Source: Lacibacter sp. H375
GTDB lineage: Bacteria > Bacteroidota > Bacteroidia > Chitinophagales > Chitinophagaceae
DNA: 64,000 bases
Assembly: GCF_037892425.1 (NCBI RefSeq)
Contig: NZ_JBBKTT010000001.1
Location: 558,001-622,000 of the forward strand
Reading direction: 5' to 3'
Part shown: positions 25,450 through 34,640 of the stretch, in pieces
Position numbering within the stretch: position 1 is the stretch's first letter
Layout: each line of letters starts with the position of its first letter
Position numbers and translations under genes: made by a program
Notes under the pieces: model-generated
Databases searched by the model: none
Told to the model about the DNA's origin: nothing
What the model saw: only the letters and a program-made list of their open reading frames with translations

Positions 25450-25466
25450 TTCTTATAAATAGATCA

Positions 25467-25497
25467 CAAACATAGACTAGTTTATTTTATAAACCAA
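25467..25497 (-). promoter_or_regulatory. Promoter of the TonB-receptor operon
   Basis: On the minus strand TTG (25497-25495) and TATGTTTG (25474-25467) are 20 bases apart, a full match to the Bacteroidota consensus. The -7 element is 17 bases before the ATG at 25449. Confidence 0.75.
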
Positions 25498-25529
25498 ATA
25501 TTCAACCCAGATTTTTTTGAAGTAACTGC

Positions 25530-25561
25530 AACAAAAATGCCCCCAGGAGCTGAGGGCATTT
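25530..25561 (-). terminator. Terminator of the giant T9SS gene
   Basis: Minus-strand hairpin AAATGCCC / GGGCATTT with a loop of about 11 bases, followed by a T run, 18 bases after the 25579 stop. Confidence 0.8.
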
Positions 25562-25578
25562 CGCTTCATGACGTTTGG

Positions 25579-28500
25579 CTATTTAGCTTTCCGGAGAAGT
25601 TGAGAGCTTTTAAGTTGACCTGCCCTTACCTCTAAAATATAATTGCCTCCTGGCAATTGGGGAAGGTTATTTAACTGAATTGCATTGGTTCCTTTAAATA
25701 CCGATCTGATGGTGTTGTACATAATTCGTCCATGTTGATCGAATAAGCGGATATAAGCGTCTCCACTTGCCTCAACGGTTGCCTGAATATTTATCAACTG
25801 GTCAAACGGATTAGGCGATGCGGTCACTCTAATGGAGCTGCTGCTATACAATTTGATAACTGCACTGTAGCTTGATTTACCATCTTCATCCACCATCTTC
25901 AATCGATAATAATTAAACGATGCAAGAGGCGACACATCTACAAATTGATATGTCGTTTCAGCAACAGAGTTTCCGGTTGCTGCTACCGAACCAATGGAAA
26001 GGAAATTAATTCCATCGCTACTTCGTTCAATGAGATAATGACTTGCGTTTATCTCAGTAGCTGTTTTCCAGTTTAACTGTGATTGTCCATTCAGTAAACG
26101 ACCATTGAACGAGAGTAGCTGAACAGGTAACGTACCGGATACAGTAATGGACGCTGTAGCGACAGAAATACAACCTGATCCGGATAATTTATCAGCAACA
26201 ATTTCAATATCATAAGTACCGGGTGATGTGAATGTTTGAGTGGTGATGGTTTCTGCACCGCCATTACCAAATTCAGACGTTGCATAACTTGTACCACTGC
26301 CCGCATCCTCAACAACGTACAAAACACCTGATTGTGTATTAGAAACAGTATAGGTAACTGTTTGTCCAACTGAGATCGTTGATGTTGATGGACTAATCAA
26401 TGGTGTTGTAGGAGCAGAACAGGAAACAGTGGTAGTAGAACCACATGCTGTGTTTAATGTACTGCTTGTTGCCTGTGCACCTACAGTCAATACGCCACCT
26501 GCATATAATGGATTAGATGCTGCAACAGGTACTGTCCATGATGATTGTGCTGAGAGTGACGTAGAGCCAATCAAGCCTCCATCCTGGTATAAATAAACTG
26601 TGCCAGTAAACGGACCAGTGATCGATCCTGAAACAGAGGTATTTCCTTCCGTATATGATCCGGTGATAGTTGGGCAAACAGTTGTAGCCGCTCTTGCAGT
26701 TGCTGATGAAGAGTTGGTACTAACAGAACAACTTCCGTTTTGTGCAGTTGCGTAATAGGTTGTTGCATTGACCAACGCAGAAACAGTAACCGACCATGTG
26801 CCATTTGCCTGCACTGTAGATGAACCCTGTAACACATTCGATCCATTATATACACGGATAGTTGTACCGGCTGGTTCAGATGATGTTCCTGTAACGGTTG
26901 TTGCACCACTGGTTAAATTACCTTGAATATCTGTGGTAATAACAGGTGCGGCGGTAAAGCACGACGCTGTAATTGTTGCTGCACTACTTACACACTGGCC
27001 ACTTGCCTGTTGACGAACTGTAATTATATCACCTGCCTGAAATGTTTGATTGGAAAAACTATAAGCACTTCCTGCAGCAGTTGTTGATGCAACAATAAAT
27101 CCATTAATAAATAAACGTACTGTTGCACCTGTTACTGCAGTTCCACTGATAACAGAACCCGGATAGAGAACTGTCTGTGTAATAGTAGGAGCTGCAGTTT
27201 GTGTGAGTGTTAAACAACTGAATGCAGGTGCTGATTCGCATTTACCCGATTCAACAACAGAAAAGGCATAACTGGCCGATGTCATATCATTCGCACCACC
27301 GGTACAGGCCGCATTAGGGCCACCATTATTTGTACTGTTATATTCCCAAATGGTACCTGAAGGATCTGTTGTTTGGTTATATGTAATTTTCAACGTTGTT
27401 GTTGCATCATCTGCCAATAAAACAAGATTGCCGCCTGCTGCAATTGTATATAATTTGATTCTTGCATTAGCGGGTTTTGTTCCTTGTATCCCTTTATTCG
27501 TTATACACGTAATGACCGTTGTTGTATTAGTTGAAATATTTGCAGGTGAGCATGATGTTACTGCAACACTATTACTTGTTAAACACATACTCTCACCGGT
27601 TGATTGCGATTTTGATGTAATGATATCTCCAATCGCTACACTTGCAATGATATAAGTCCAGGGGCTTCCACTAGTTGCAGTGGTTGTGCCGGCAAGAACG
27701 CCATTCTTGTAAATTGAAATTGTTGCTGTTGAGGGTTTGGTTGCATCAAGTCTTGTCCAAGTGCCTGTAATATTTACGTTTGATCCCGAAGCAATATCTG
27801 TATTTATAGCTGGTGCGGCAGTACATGCATCTGCAGGGCCAGAACCACCGGAAGTAACATCGTTCAAAGTAAAGCTTGGCGTATTCTCGCCTAAAAATTC
27901 CCATGCGTCCGTTGTGCTAGTAAAATTATCATCATTCAAACCATATATATCAGAGCGTGTTCCCTGAAATGCTGAACCTGGATTTGTATTGGTTGAAATA
28001 ACCATGCGGATAGGTGTTGATGCGGTAATACCTAATGCCGACATGGGCACATAAAAATCATAGAAATAATCTGCATTACCAGATTCCCGACTGAGTGCAA
28101 CTGAAATTAATTGGTTTGTTGCAAGAGAATAAGTATTGCTAGCTGTTGGATTTATAATACCATCTACATTATAAATAGCAACACGTCCGTTTGTGCCTGT
28201 TTCAAGCGCTACTTCTAATTCAAAACCGGGATTACCATTCCCGCTGTTTGTAGCTGCAATATAATTGGGATCAGCAGAAGAACCCGATGCTCCAATTTTA
28301 AGATCGGTATCAATTAAAATGTTATACGCTTTTGCACCGCTTACAATACTGCCAATACGCAAACGGAACAAAAGATTTGTTCCATCATTATAAATATAAC
28401 AACCGCTGTTATCTACTGTTTTTACAATATCAGAATAACCGCCGTCTGGCCCTGTTGCAAGATCACCTGTGGGTTCAATCATTACAGGTTTTATGATCTT

Positions 28501-28713
28501 ATACAATATTTCACTTTGAGTAATATCGCTCGTAATGAACCCTGCCGATGTTGCAGAAGTAAAAAAATCCTGATTGGGATTGAGAACAAGCGGACCTGCG
28601 GCACCTGCGGGTCGAACAATTAATCCCGGAGATTGAGCGTGCGTTACATAGGTGCACAATAAAAAAATAAAGGGCATCAACAGCCCTTTAAAATGTTGGG
28701 ATATGGATTTCAT
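25579..28713 (-). CDS. Giant secreted Ig-repeat protein with T9SS type A sorting domain
   Basis: A 1044-residue surface or extracellular protein. Signal peptide MKSISQHFKGLLMPFIFLLCTYVTHAQ; an N-terminal domain of about 260 residues with a DOMON-like or laminin-like beta pattern (FELEVALETGTNGRVAIYNVDG); then repeated Ig-like modules of about 85 residues, rich in Thr, Ser and Ala, each with TGT(x)n(A/V)YxNG and SWTVxV-type blocks and single cysteines (CTAAPAI, CSPANI, CFTAAPVI, CPTITG, CSAPTTP); an Fn3-like module (LNWKTATEINASHYLIERSSDG) and a C-terminal sorting domain (ASPNPFDQLINIQ to LLRKAK). Low lysine content and repeats fit an adhesin or sheath role. The signal-peptide codons contain a terminator-like hairpin. 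Confidence 0.9.
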   Translation of the reverse strand: MKSISQHFKGLLMPFIFLLCTYVTHAQSPGLIVRPAGAAGPLVLNPNQDFFTSATSAGFITSDITQSEILYKIIKPVMIEPTGDLATGPDGGYSDIVKTVDNSGCYIYNDGTNLLFRLRIGSIVSGAKAYNILIDTDLKIGASGSSADPNYIAATNSGNGNPGFELEVALETGTNGRVAIYNVDGIINPTASNTYSLATNQLISVALSRESGNADYFYDFYVPMSALGITASTPIRMVISTNTNPGSAFQGTRSDIYGLNDDNFTSTTDAWEFLGENTPSFTLNDVTSGGSGPADACTAAPAINTDIASGSNVNITGTWTRLDATKPSTATISIYKNGVLAGTTTATSGSPWTYIIASVAIGDIITSKSQSTGESMCLTSNSVAVTSCSPANISTNTTTVITCITNKGIQGTKPANARIKLYTIAAGGNLVLLADDATTTLKITYNQTTDPSGTIWEYNSTNNGGPNAACTGGANDMTSASYAFSVVESGKCESAPAFSCLTLTQTAAPTITQTVLYPGSVISGTAVTGATVRLFINGFIVASTTAAGSAYSFSNQTFQAGDIITVRQQASGQCVSSAATITASCFTAAPVITTDIQGNLTSGATTVTGTSSEPAGTTIRVYNGSNVLQGSSTVQANGTWSVTVSALVNATTYYATAQNGSCSVSTNSSSATARAATTVCPTITGSYTEGNTSVSGSITGPFTGTVYLYQDGGLIGSTSLSAQSSWTVPVAASNPLYAGGVLTVGAQATSSTLNTACGSTTTVSCSAPTTPLISPSTSTISVGQTVTYTVSNTQSGVLYVVEDAGSGTSYATSEFGNGGAETITTQTFTSPGTYDIEIVADKLSGSGCISVATASITVSGTLPVQLLSFNGRLLNGQSQLNWKTATEINASHYLIERSSDGINFLSIGSVAATGNSVAETTYQFVDVSPLASFNYYRLKMVDEDGKSSYSAVIKLYSSSSIRVTASPNPFDQLINIQATVEASGDAYIRLFDQHGRIMYNTIRSVFKGTNAIQLNNLPQLPGGNYILEVRAGQLKSSQLLRKAK
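28661..28689 (-). promoter_or_regulatory. Terminator-like hairpin within signal-peptide codons
   Basis: On the minus strand AAAGGGC (28689-28683) pairs with GCCCTTT (28675-28669) across a seven-base loop and is followed by ATTTTTTT. It lies about 25 bases into the giant T9SS gene. It may be a coincidence of Phe/Lys/Gly/Leu codons or an attenuator. Confidence 0.45.
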
Positions 28714-28805
28714 TTTAAAGGTTTTACTAAGGGATTGAGTATGCTGTAAAATTAAGTAGTAGCCATTAGTGGCTATGTAGTATAACCTACAATCTATGTA
28801 TAGAG

Positions 28806-28835
28806 AAATTTATTTGACGGGTGTCAAATAAATTT
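28806..28835. promoter_or_regulatory. Perfect 13-bp palindrome with FNR-like core
   Basis: Bases 28806-28818 and 28823-28835 are exact inverted copies around GGGT. The core TTGAC-N4-GTCAA has the half-site length and spacing of FNR/CRP-family operators. It lies 93 bases upstream of the giant T9SS gene and 17 bases downstream of the YcxB-like gene, so it could also be an AU-rich terminator of that gene. Confidence 0.5.
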
Positions 28836-28852
28836 AAGACAGCAAATACGAA

Positions 28853-29332
28853 TTACTTATGTCCTATTTTTTCACGAAGTAATGTCCTTGCATTGTGTGT
28901 ACCATCCTCATCGGTAAAAGCATCTTTGGGAATTAAGAAGAATGAGCGTTCATCGATATAAAGATGAAAAAAGTTAGGTGTTTCAATAAAGTACTTGAAG
29001 GCTTTGTAGCTCCAGTTCTTACTTCCATTTGGGTTTTCGATATGCATATATGTATCGAAAAAAGTAAGGTTGAATGAATCCCTGAATGTTTTTGCCCGAC
29101 TGTAAACTGTAAATGGCAGAATGAACCAAAACGAAAGCATGAGTGAAAACCATAAGAACGAACTAAGCAGAAAAGCTACCGGCGCAATTTTTTTCCAGAA
29201 GAACATACCTGCAGCAAAAAGTGCAAACACATTCACAAGTATTATAAGAATGCGTATTTCCTTTTTAGATATAAAATGATAACGTAGGGCCTGGATCACT
29301 TTTTTTCGATCGTATCGGAAAGAAATATTCAT
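28853..29332 (-). CDS. YcxB-like membrane protein
   Basis: A 159-residue protein with two membrane segments (about 27-45 and 51-75) followed by a soluble beta domain of about 75 residues, the order seen in YcxB-family proteins. The block FNLTFFDTYMHIENPNGSKNWSYKAFKYFIETPNFFHLYIDERSFFLIPKDAF is the family core. The family has no established function. It follows the PhoD-like gene by 31 bases on the same strand and could be co-transcribed. Confidence 0.8.
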   Translation of the reverse strand: MNISFRYDRKKVIQALRYHFISKKEIRILIILVNVFALFAAGMFFWKKIAPVAFLLSSFLWFSLMLSFWFILPFTVYSRAKTFRDSFNLTFFDTYMHIENPNGSKNWSYKAFKYFIETPNFFHLYIDERSFFLIPKDAFTDEDGTHNARTLLREKIGHK

Positions 29333-29363
29333 ACTTGCTTATGTTTATTCGTTCAATTAATTC

Positions 29364-30722
29364 TTATCGTGGGTATTTCAATTCATTTTCAGTTACACTC
29401 CACTGGCCAAGCTTATCACCTTTCACTCCAAAAAATTCAACCGTTAGTTTGCGTTGGCCTCGTTCGCCAGTGAAATTAAATTTACCATAGTTCTGTTTTT
29501 CATCGATTCCAAAAACACGATAAGGATTATTTGCTTCAACGCCACCAAATTTATGCGTGCCGGCTGTTAAGGGTGACACGGTTATATCATACAAAGGATA
29601 AGCTCCTTGCCTGTTTACTTTGATCACTTCTGTATGATGACGATCACCACTCATAAACAATACTCCCGGAATCTTATTCACTTGTAAAAAACTCATCAAC
29701 TCTTCATACTCAACCGGGCAGTTCAATAATTTGTCGAAGGGAGAAACAGGATTTAATACCTGGCTGCCATTGGCGATGATCTTGAATGGAGCACGACTGA
29801 ACAACAATGAATTCTTCAACCATTGCATTTGTTGTTTACCCCACATCAGTTTATCCGGATTTGGTTTGCCGTTAATTGAATCTTTCATATTGTCGGCACT
29901 TCTCCACCAACGATCATCCATCATAAAAATATCTACATCACCATAACTCATCATGGAGTAAATACCATCGCCATTCATTCCATAGCTTGTGTTTAACCAA
30001 TAATTGGTAAACACATCACGTGAAGTCTTCTTAAGAATATAGTTTGAACCAATATCGTTCGGACCATAATCATGATCATCCCACATCGCATAATGTGAGG
30101 TTGATTTCAGAAAGTTCTGCAACACAGGAACTGAACGATCATGGCTGGCCCTGTTCCATAAACCCCATGCATCATAATAATCAACATCACGTGTGTACCA
30201 GTTATCACCCATCCACAACATGAAGGCAGCTTTTTCTTTGGCCATACTTTCAAAGATGGATGAATCGCCACCGTAAGGTTTACCAGGACGATCAACAGCA
30301 GGTTCATTTATATAAGCACATGAACCGGCCAGGAAAGAAAAATCTGGCGCTGGTTTGCGCCACTGCCATAATTCTTTTGTGGTGAATGAACCAATTGCTT
30401 TTGTTGGTTTAGCAATCACTTTCTGATTAATATAGAATTGATATTCGTAAGTTGTATTCATATCCAGTCCAACAACTTCAAACACAAGAGGTGAAAACCA
30501 ATCATCACGATCAGTTTTCTTCTGCATTGATTTATACGAATTGAGGTTTCCCTTTTTCCAGTACTGTAATACAACATCACTACCGGGCTTTACTTCGATC
30601 CACAATTTTGCTGTGCGTAATTCAACAGGGCCAAGCATGGGTCCACTTACCAACTGTGCTTGTGCACTAATTGTAAGAAAAAGAAATACAGGGAGCAGTG
30701 CCCGGCAAAATAAGCTTCTCAT
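29364..30722 (-). CDS. PhoD-like alkaline phosphatase family protein
   Basis: An exported metallophosphoesterase of 452 residues. The ATG at 30722 gives a clean signal peptide (MRSLFCRALLPVFLFLTISAQAQ); the longer frame from 30761 is less likely. An N-terminal Fn3-like domain (GPMLGPVELRTAKLWIEVKPGSDV) precedes the catalytic domain, whose metal motifs are visible: GSCAY, MLWMGDNWY, MWDDHDYGPND, NGSQV and MSGDRHHTE. PhoD enzymes use Ca and Fe and hydrolyse phosphate mono- and diesters; periplasmic phosphate scavenging is the likely role. No pho-box-like repeats were recognised upstream. Confidence 0.92.
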   Translation of the reverse strand: MRSLFCRALLPVFLFLTISAQAQLVSGPMLGPVELRTAKLWIEVKPGSDVVLQYWKKGNLNSYKSMQKKTDRDDWFSPLVFEVVGLDMNTTYEYQFYINQKVIAKPTKAIGSFTTKELWQWRKPAPDFSFLAGSCAYINEPAVDRPGKPYGGDSSIFESMAKEKAAFMLWMGDNWYTRDVDYYDAWGLWNRASHDRSVPVLQNFLKSTSHYAMWDDHDYGPNDIGSNYILKKTSRDVFTNYWLNTSYGMNGDGIYSMMSYGDVDIFMMDDRWWRSADNMKDSINGKPNPDKLMWGKQQMQWLKNSLLFSRAPFKIIANGSQVLNPVSPFDKLLNCPVEYEELMSFLQVNKIPGVLFMSGDRHHTEVIKVNRQGAYPLYDITVSPLTAGTHKFGGVEANNPYRVFGIDEKQNYGKFNFTGERGQRKLTVEFFGVKGDKLGQWSVTENELKYPR

Positions 30723-30851
30723 AATAGTAAGTATAAGCAACCCCGTTTCGGGGAGCTGCAATGTAAATAAAGTTTACATGCCAAGCCCGTGCAGTGGGCT
30801 GATTCCTGTTATATGCACATTAATTTTCAATAGAGGGAGAACCGGAAGGGT

Positions 30852-30879
30852 AAAAAACTACCCCCGTTTTGCGGGGGTA
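30852..30879 (-). terminator. Terminator of the small lipoprotein gene
   Basis: Minus-strand TACCCCCG / CGGGGGTA hairpin (30879-30859) followed by GTTTTTT, eight bases after the stop at 30887. Confidence 0.85.
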
Positions 30880-30886
30880 TAATGAG

Positions 30887-31012
30887 TTATCTGACACGCA
30901 TACATTTGCGATAGGATCCATGTGCGGCTTCATAGGGCGTCAGGGATCTGCTGCAGCTACTCAGATAAAAGATACTTAACAGCAATACAGTATAAGCGAT
31001 TGCTCTCTTCAT
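30887..31012 (-). CDS. Small lipoprotein, 41 residues
   Basis: A short gene supported by several signals. It reads MKRAIAYTVLLLSIFYLSSC followed by SRSLTPYEAAHGSYRKCMRVR: a lipoprotein signal peptide with lipobox LSSC (lipidated Cys at residue 20) and a basic 22-residue mature peptide with a TPYEAA motif and one further cysteine near the end. It has its own strong terminator eight bases after the stop. It lies between the PhoD-like gene and nrdJ, all on the minus strand. I believe similar tiny lipoproteins with a TPYEAA motif occur in other Bacteroidota, but I cannot verify this here. Function unknown; an outer-membrane anchored peptide is the plain reading. Confidence 0.72.
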   Translation of the reverse strand: MKRAIAYTVLLLSIFYLSSCSRSLTPYEAAHGSYRKCMRVR

Positions 31013-31193
31013 TGGTACGGATTTAATACATTTTAAAAATAGGTCTTTCGACAATACAACAACGAAAATCGGGCCACTGAATTTTACAAACTAAGAGTAT
31101 CCCTTAGAAAAAGTTTCAAAATAGAATTTCTACTTTGTAATGTTACGCTTATCGATTCGGGGATTTACGCAATTTTCTCACCATGCTCAATGA

Positions 31194-31226
31194 AAAATAA
31201 AAACGCTCCGGAGAACCGGAGCGTTT
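31194..31226 (-). terminator. Terminator of nrdJ
   Basis: Perfect 11-bp hairpin AAACGCTCCGG / CCGGAGCGTTT (31226-31201) with a four-base loop; the T-rich tail follows on the minus strand. Confidence 0.88.
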
Positions 31227-31268
31227 GTTATAGGAACCTCTGTTGAGATTTGTTGTTGAGCGATTGCA

Positions 31269-34200
31269 TTAACTGCAACCCATACTGTTACCACAATTCA
31301 AACATTTGTAACAGGTACCACTCCTGATGGTGATGTGTCCGCAAGTGTTACAGGCCGGTGCGTCACTTTGCATACTTTTCGCTGCTGCATTCACTGCATC
31401 AAGACCGTTATCCATCTTCACAGGATTTGCAGCAACTCGTTGTGCTTTCTGCACCTGTGGTGTAGTTGGTACTGAACCAACCACTCTTACATCACTTAGT
31501 TCCGGAGTTTTTTTTTCGTATTCCAAACCTGTTGGCACATCATCCCAATCATCCATACCTGTATTATTGATCTCAGGTTTATCTAACACATGAACGAGAT
31601 CTGTACGTCCTAAATATTCATAAGCCAGGCAACGGAATACAAAGTCAACAATAGAAGTTGTTGATTTAATATTCGGATGGTCCACCATTCCACTTGGTTC
31701 AAACTTGGTGAACACAAACTTCTCTGCATATTCTTCTAACGGAACACCATATTGTAAACCAACAGAAATAGCAATGGCGAAACTGTTCATCAATCCTTTT
31801 AATGTACTTCCTTCTTTTGCAAGATCAACAAAGATCTCTCCTAATGTACCATCACTGTATTCACCAGTGCGTAAGAAAATAGCCTGTCCGTTGATCTTTG
31901 CTTTTTGTGTAAAGCCACGTCGTTTAGCCGGCAATGTTCTGCGTTCAACAATGCGTGCAAGCTGACGTTTCAGTTTTGTATCGGGTGAAGCCTGTACACG
32001 TTTGTTCAATTCTTCCAGCAGTTCTTCTACTGTAAGCTTAGCCATGTCAACAATATTGCTTTCAGCTATCGCAACTGTTTCTTCGGCTGCAGTTTCAGTT
32101 GATTCTTTTTTCTTCTTGTCGCTTCCTTTTGTACTTAACGGTTGCGAAAGTTTAGAACCATCACGATACAGTGCACATGCTTTCAATCCCAGCTTCCAGC
32201 TTTCGTAATAAGCATCAGCAATTTCTTCAACTGTTGCTTCGTTTGGCAGGTTGATTGTTTTTGAAATAGCACCACTCAGGAATGGTTGTGCAGCGCCCAT
32301 CATTTTAATATGACCGCTATGATGAATATAACGTTGACCTTTTTTGCCACATCTGTTTGCACAATCAAATACAGGATAGTGTTCCAGTTTTAAGAACGGA
32401 GCACCTTCAACCGTCATAGTACCACAGATATAATCATTTGCTTCAGCTATCTGTTCATCAGTAAAGCCTAAAGCTTCTAACAAGCTCCATTCAAAATCAT
32501 TGTATTGCTCAGGAGTAAAACCAAGGCGTTGTAAACACTCTTCGCCCAATGCATATTTATTGAATACAAATCCAATTTCAAATGCACTTGCAAGAGAAGC
32601 TTCTATCTTTTTAATCTCTTCAGCAATAAATCCTTTTTCGCTGAGGCTTTGAGGATTTACATGCGGCGCACCATTCAATGAAGCGGAACCTACTGCATAT
32701 TTTACAATGGCTTCGCTTTCTCTTTCTGTATAGCCGAGTTTTTTCAAAGCAGCCGGTACAGATTGGTTGATGATCTTGAAATAACCACCACCACTGAGTT
32801 TCTTAAATTTCACCAAAGCGAAATCAGGTTCAACACCTGTTGTATCGCAATCCATTACCAAACCAATTGTTCCTGTTGGAGCAATTACGGTTGTTTGTGC
32901 ATTACGGTAACCATATTTCTCACCCATTTCTACTGCATCGTCCCAGCTTTTGCATGCACTTGTCAATAAATAATCAGGACAATATTGTGCTTTAATACCT
33001 AATGGTTTAATACTTAGCCCTACATATGCTTCTTCAGCATCGTAAGCAGCCGCACGGTGGTTACGCATTACACGCAACATATCTTCAGCATTCTCTTCGT
33101 AACGTGGGAACGCACCAAGGAATGAAGCCATCTCTGCCGATGTTTTGTAAGAGATTCCTGTCATGATAGCTGTTAATGCACCGGCAATACCACGTGCTTC
33201 TTCGCTATCGTAAGGAATTCCCATTACCATCAGCATAGAACCGAGGTTGGCATAACCTAAGCCGAGTGTGCGGTAATCGTAAGAAAGTTGTGCAACATCT
33301 TTTGATGGGAACTGTGCCATCAACACAGAAATTTCCAGTACTGCTGTCCACAAGCGACATACGTATTCAAAGCCTTGTACATCGAAGGTTTGTGTTTCTT
33401 CATCAAACAAACGACGAAGGTTTACAGATGCAAGATTACAAGCAGTATTATCCAAGAACATATACTCACTGCAAGGATTAGATGCATTTATGCGTCCGCC
33501 TTTTGGAGATGTATGCCATTCATTAATTGTTGTATCGTACTGTGTACCCGGATCAGCACAACGCCATGCAGCATAAGCGATCTGGTTCCATACTTCCCTT
33601 GAAGGAATTTTTTTCATAGTACGACCATCGGTACGTGCTTTCAATTCCCAATCTTCACCTTTCTCTAATTTCTCAAAGAATTCGTTTGGTATACGTACAG
33701 AGTTGTTTGAGTTTTGTCCACTCACTGTGCGGTAAGCTTCACCTTCGTAATCAGATGCATAACCTGCATTGATCAATGCACCCACTTTCTTCTCTTCTTC
33801 AACTTTCCAGTTGATGAAATCCATGATCTCAGGATGATCCAAATCAAGACAAACCATTTTAGCAGCACGACGTGTAGTACCACCGCTTTTGATAGCACCT
33901 GCAGCACGGTCGCCGATTTTCAAAAAGCTCATCAAGCCACTTGACGTACCACCACCGCTGAGCTTTTCACCTTCTCCACGAATGGTAGAAAAGTTTGTAC
34001 CAACACCAGAACCATATTTGAAGATTCTTGCTTCACGTACCCACAGATCCATCAAACCACCTTCATTCACCAGATCATCACTCACGCTGAGGATGAAACA
34101 GGCATGTGGTTGAGGCCGTTCGTATGCAGAAGTTGATTTCTTTAATTCGCCATCGTTTGCATCAACAAAGTAGTGACCTTGTGGTTTTCCTTTGATGCCA

Positions 34201-34640
34201 TAACTTTCATATAAACCCGAATTAAACCATTGCGGACTGTTTGGTACACACACCTGGTTTAAAATACTATACACTAACTCTTCATAAAAAACCTGTGCAT
34301 CCTGTTCAGTTGCAAAATAGCCGTAACGCTCTCCCCAAACCCGCCAGCAATTGGCCATACGATGTGCCACCTGCTTAGAAGATGTTTCACGACCCAATGA
34401 ACCATCGGGTTGCGGCACACCTGCCTTACGAAAATACTTTTGCGCCAAAATATCTGTAGCGATTTGACTCCAATGACTCGGCACCTCCACATTATTCATC
34501 TCAAACACAATTTCCCCAGAAGGATTGCGAATCACAGAAGTACGGTAATCGTACTCAAACAGGTCGAAGGGTGTAACACCTTCTTTTGTGAACCGGCGGC
34601 TGAACTTCAGTCCCTGTTCTTGTTTCTTTTTGCTGGCCAT
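31269..34640 (-). CDS. nrdJ: Vitamin B12-dependent (class II) ribonucleotide reductase
   Basis: Reduces ribonucleotides to deoxyribonucleotides using adenosylcobalamin to form the active-site thiyl radical, so DNA synthesis through this enzyme needs B12 but neither oxygen nor a separate radical subunit. The ATG at 34640 gives 1123 residues; an upstream ATG at 34730 is less likely. Visible: HACFILSVSDD with the first redox cysteine, KYGSGVGTNFS, NPCSEYMFLDNTACNLASVNL near 388, the APTGTIG loop, and the C-terminal TSCPD/zinc part ending CNTCGHITIRSGTCYKCLNCGNSMGC, with paired cysteines for reactivation or zinc. I find no B12 riboswitch box in the leader and no class I genes in the window. Confidence 0.95.
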   Translation of the reverse strand: MASKKKQEQGLKFSRRFTKEGVTPFDLFEYDYRTSVIRNPSGEIVFEMNNVEVPSHWSQIATDILAQKYFRKAGVPQPDGSLGRETSSKQVAHRMANCWRVWGERYGYFATEQDAQVFYEELVYSILNQVCVPNSPQWFNSGLYESYGIKGKPQGHYFVDANDGELKKSTSAYERPQPHACFILSVSDDLVNEGGLMDLWVREARIFKYGSGVGTNFSTIRGEGEKLSGGGTSSGLMSFLKIGDRAAGAIKSGGTTRRAAKMVCLDLDHPEIMDFINWKVEEEKKVGALINAGYASDYEGEAYRTVSGQNSNNSVRIPNEFFEKLEKGEDWELKARTDGRTMKKIPSREVWNQIAYAAWRCADPGTQYDTTINEWHTSPKGGRINASNPCSEYMFLDNTACNLASVNLRRLFDEETQTFDVQGFEYVCRLWTAVLEISVLMAQFPSKDVAQLSYDYRTLGLGYANLGSMLMVMGIPYDSEEARGIAGALTAIMTGISYKTSAEMASFLGAFPRYEENAEDMLRVMRNHRAAAYDAEEAYVGLSIKPLGIKAQYCPDYLLTSACKSWDDAVEMGEKYGYRNAQTTVIAPTGTIGLVMDCDTTGVEPDFALVKFKKLSGGGYFKIINQSVPAALKKLGYTERESEAIVKYAVGSASLNGAPHVNPQSLSEKGFIAEEIKKIEASLASAFEIGFVFNKYALGEECLQRLGFTPEQYNDFEWSLLEALGFTDEQIAEANDYICGTMTVEGAPFLKLEHYPVFDCANRCGKKGQRYIHHSGHIKMMGAAQPFLSGAISKTINLPNEATVEEIADAYYESWKLGLKACALYRDGSKLSQPLSTKGSDKKKKESTETAAEETVAIAESNIVDMAKLTVEELLEELNKRVQASPDTKLKRQLARIVERRTLPAKRRGFTQKAKINGQAIFLRTGEYSDGTLGEIFVDLAKEGSTLKGLMNSFAIAISVGLQYGVPLEEYAEKFVFTKFEPSGMVDHPNIKSTTSIVDFVFRCLAYEYLGRTDLVHVLDKPEINNTGMDDWDDVPTGLEYEKKTPELSDVRVVGSVPTTPQVQKAQRVAANPVKMDNGLDAVNAAAKSMQSDAPACNTCGHITIRSGTCYKCLNCGNSMGCS

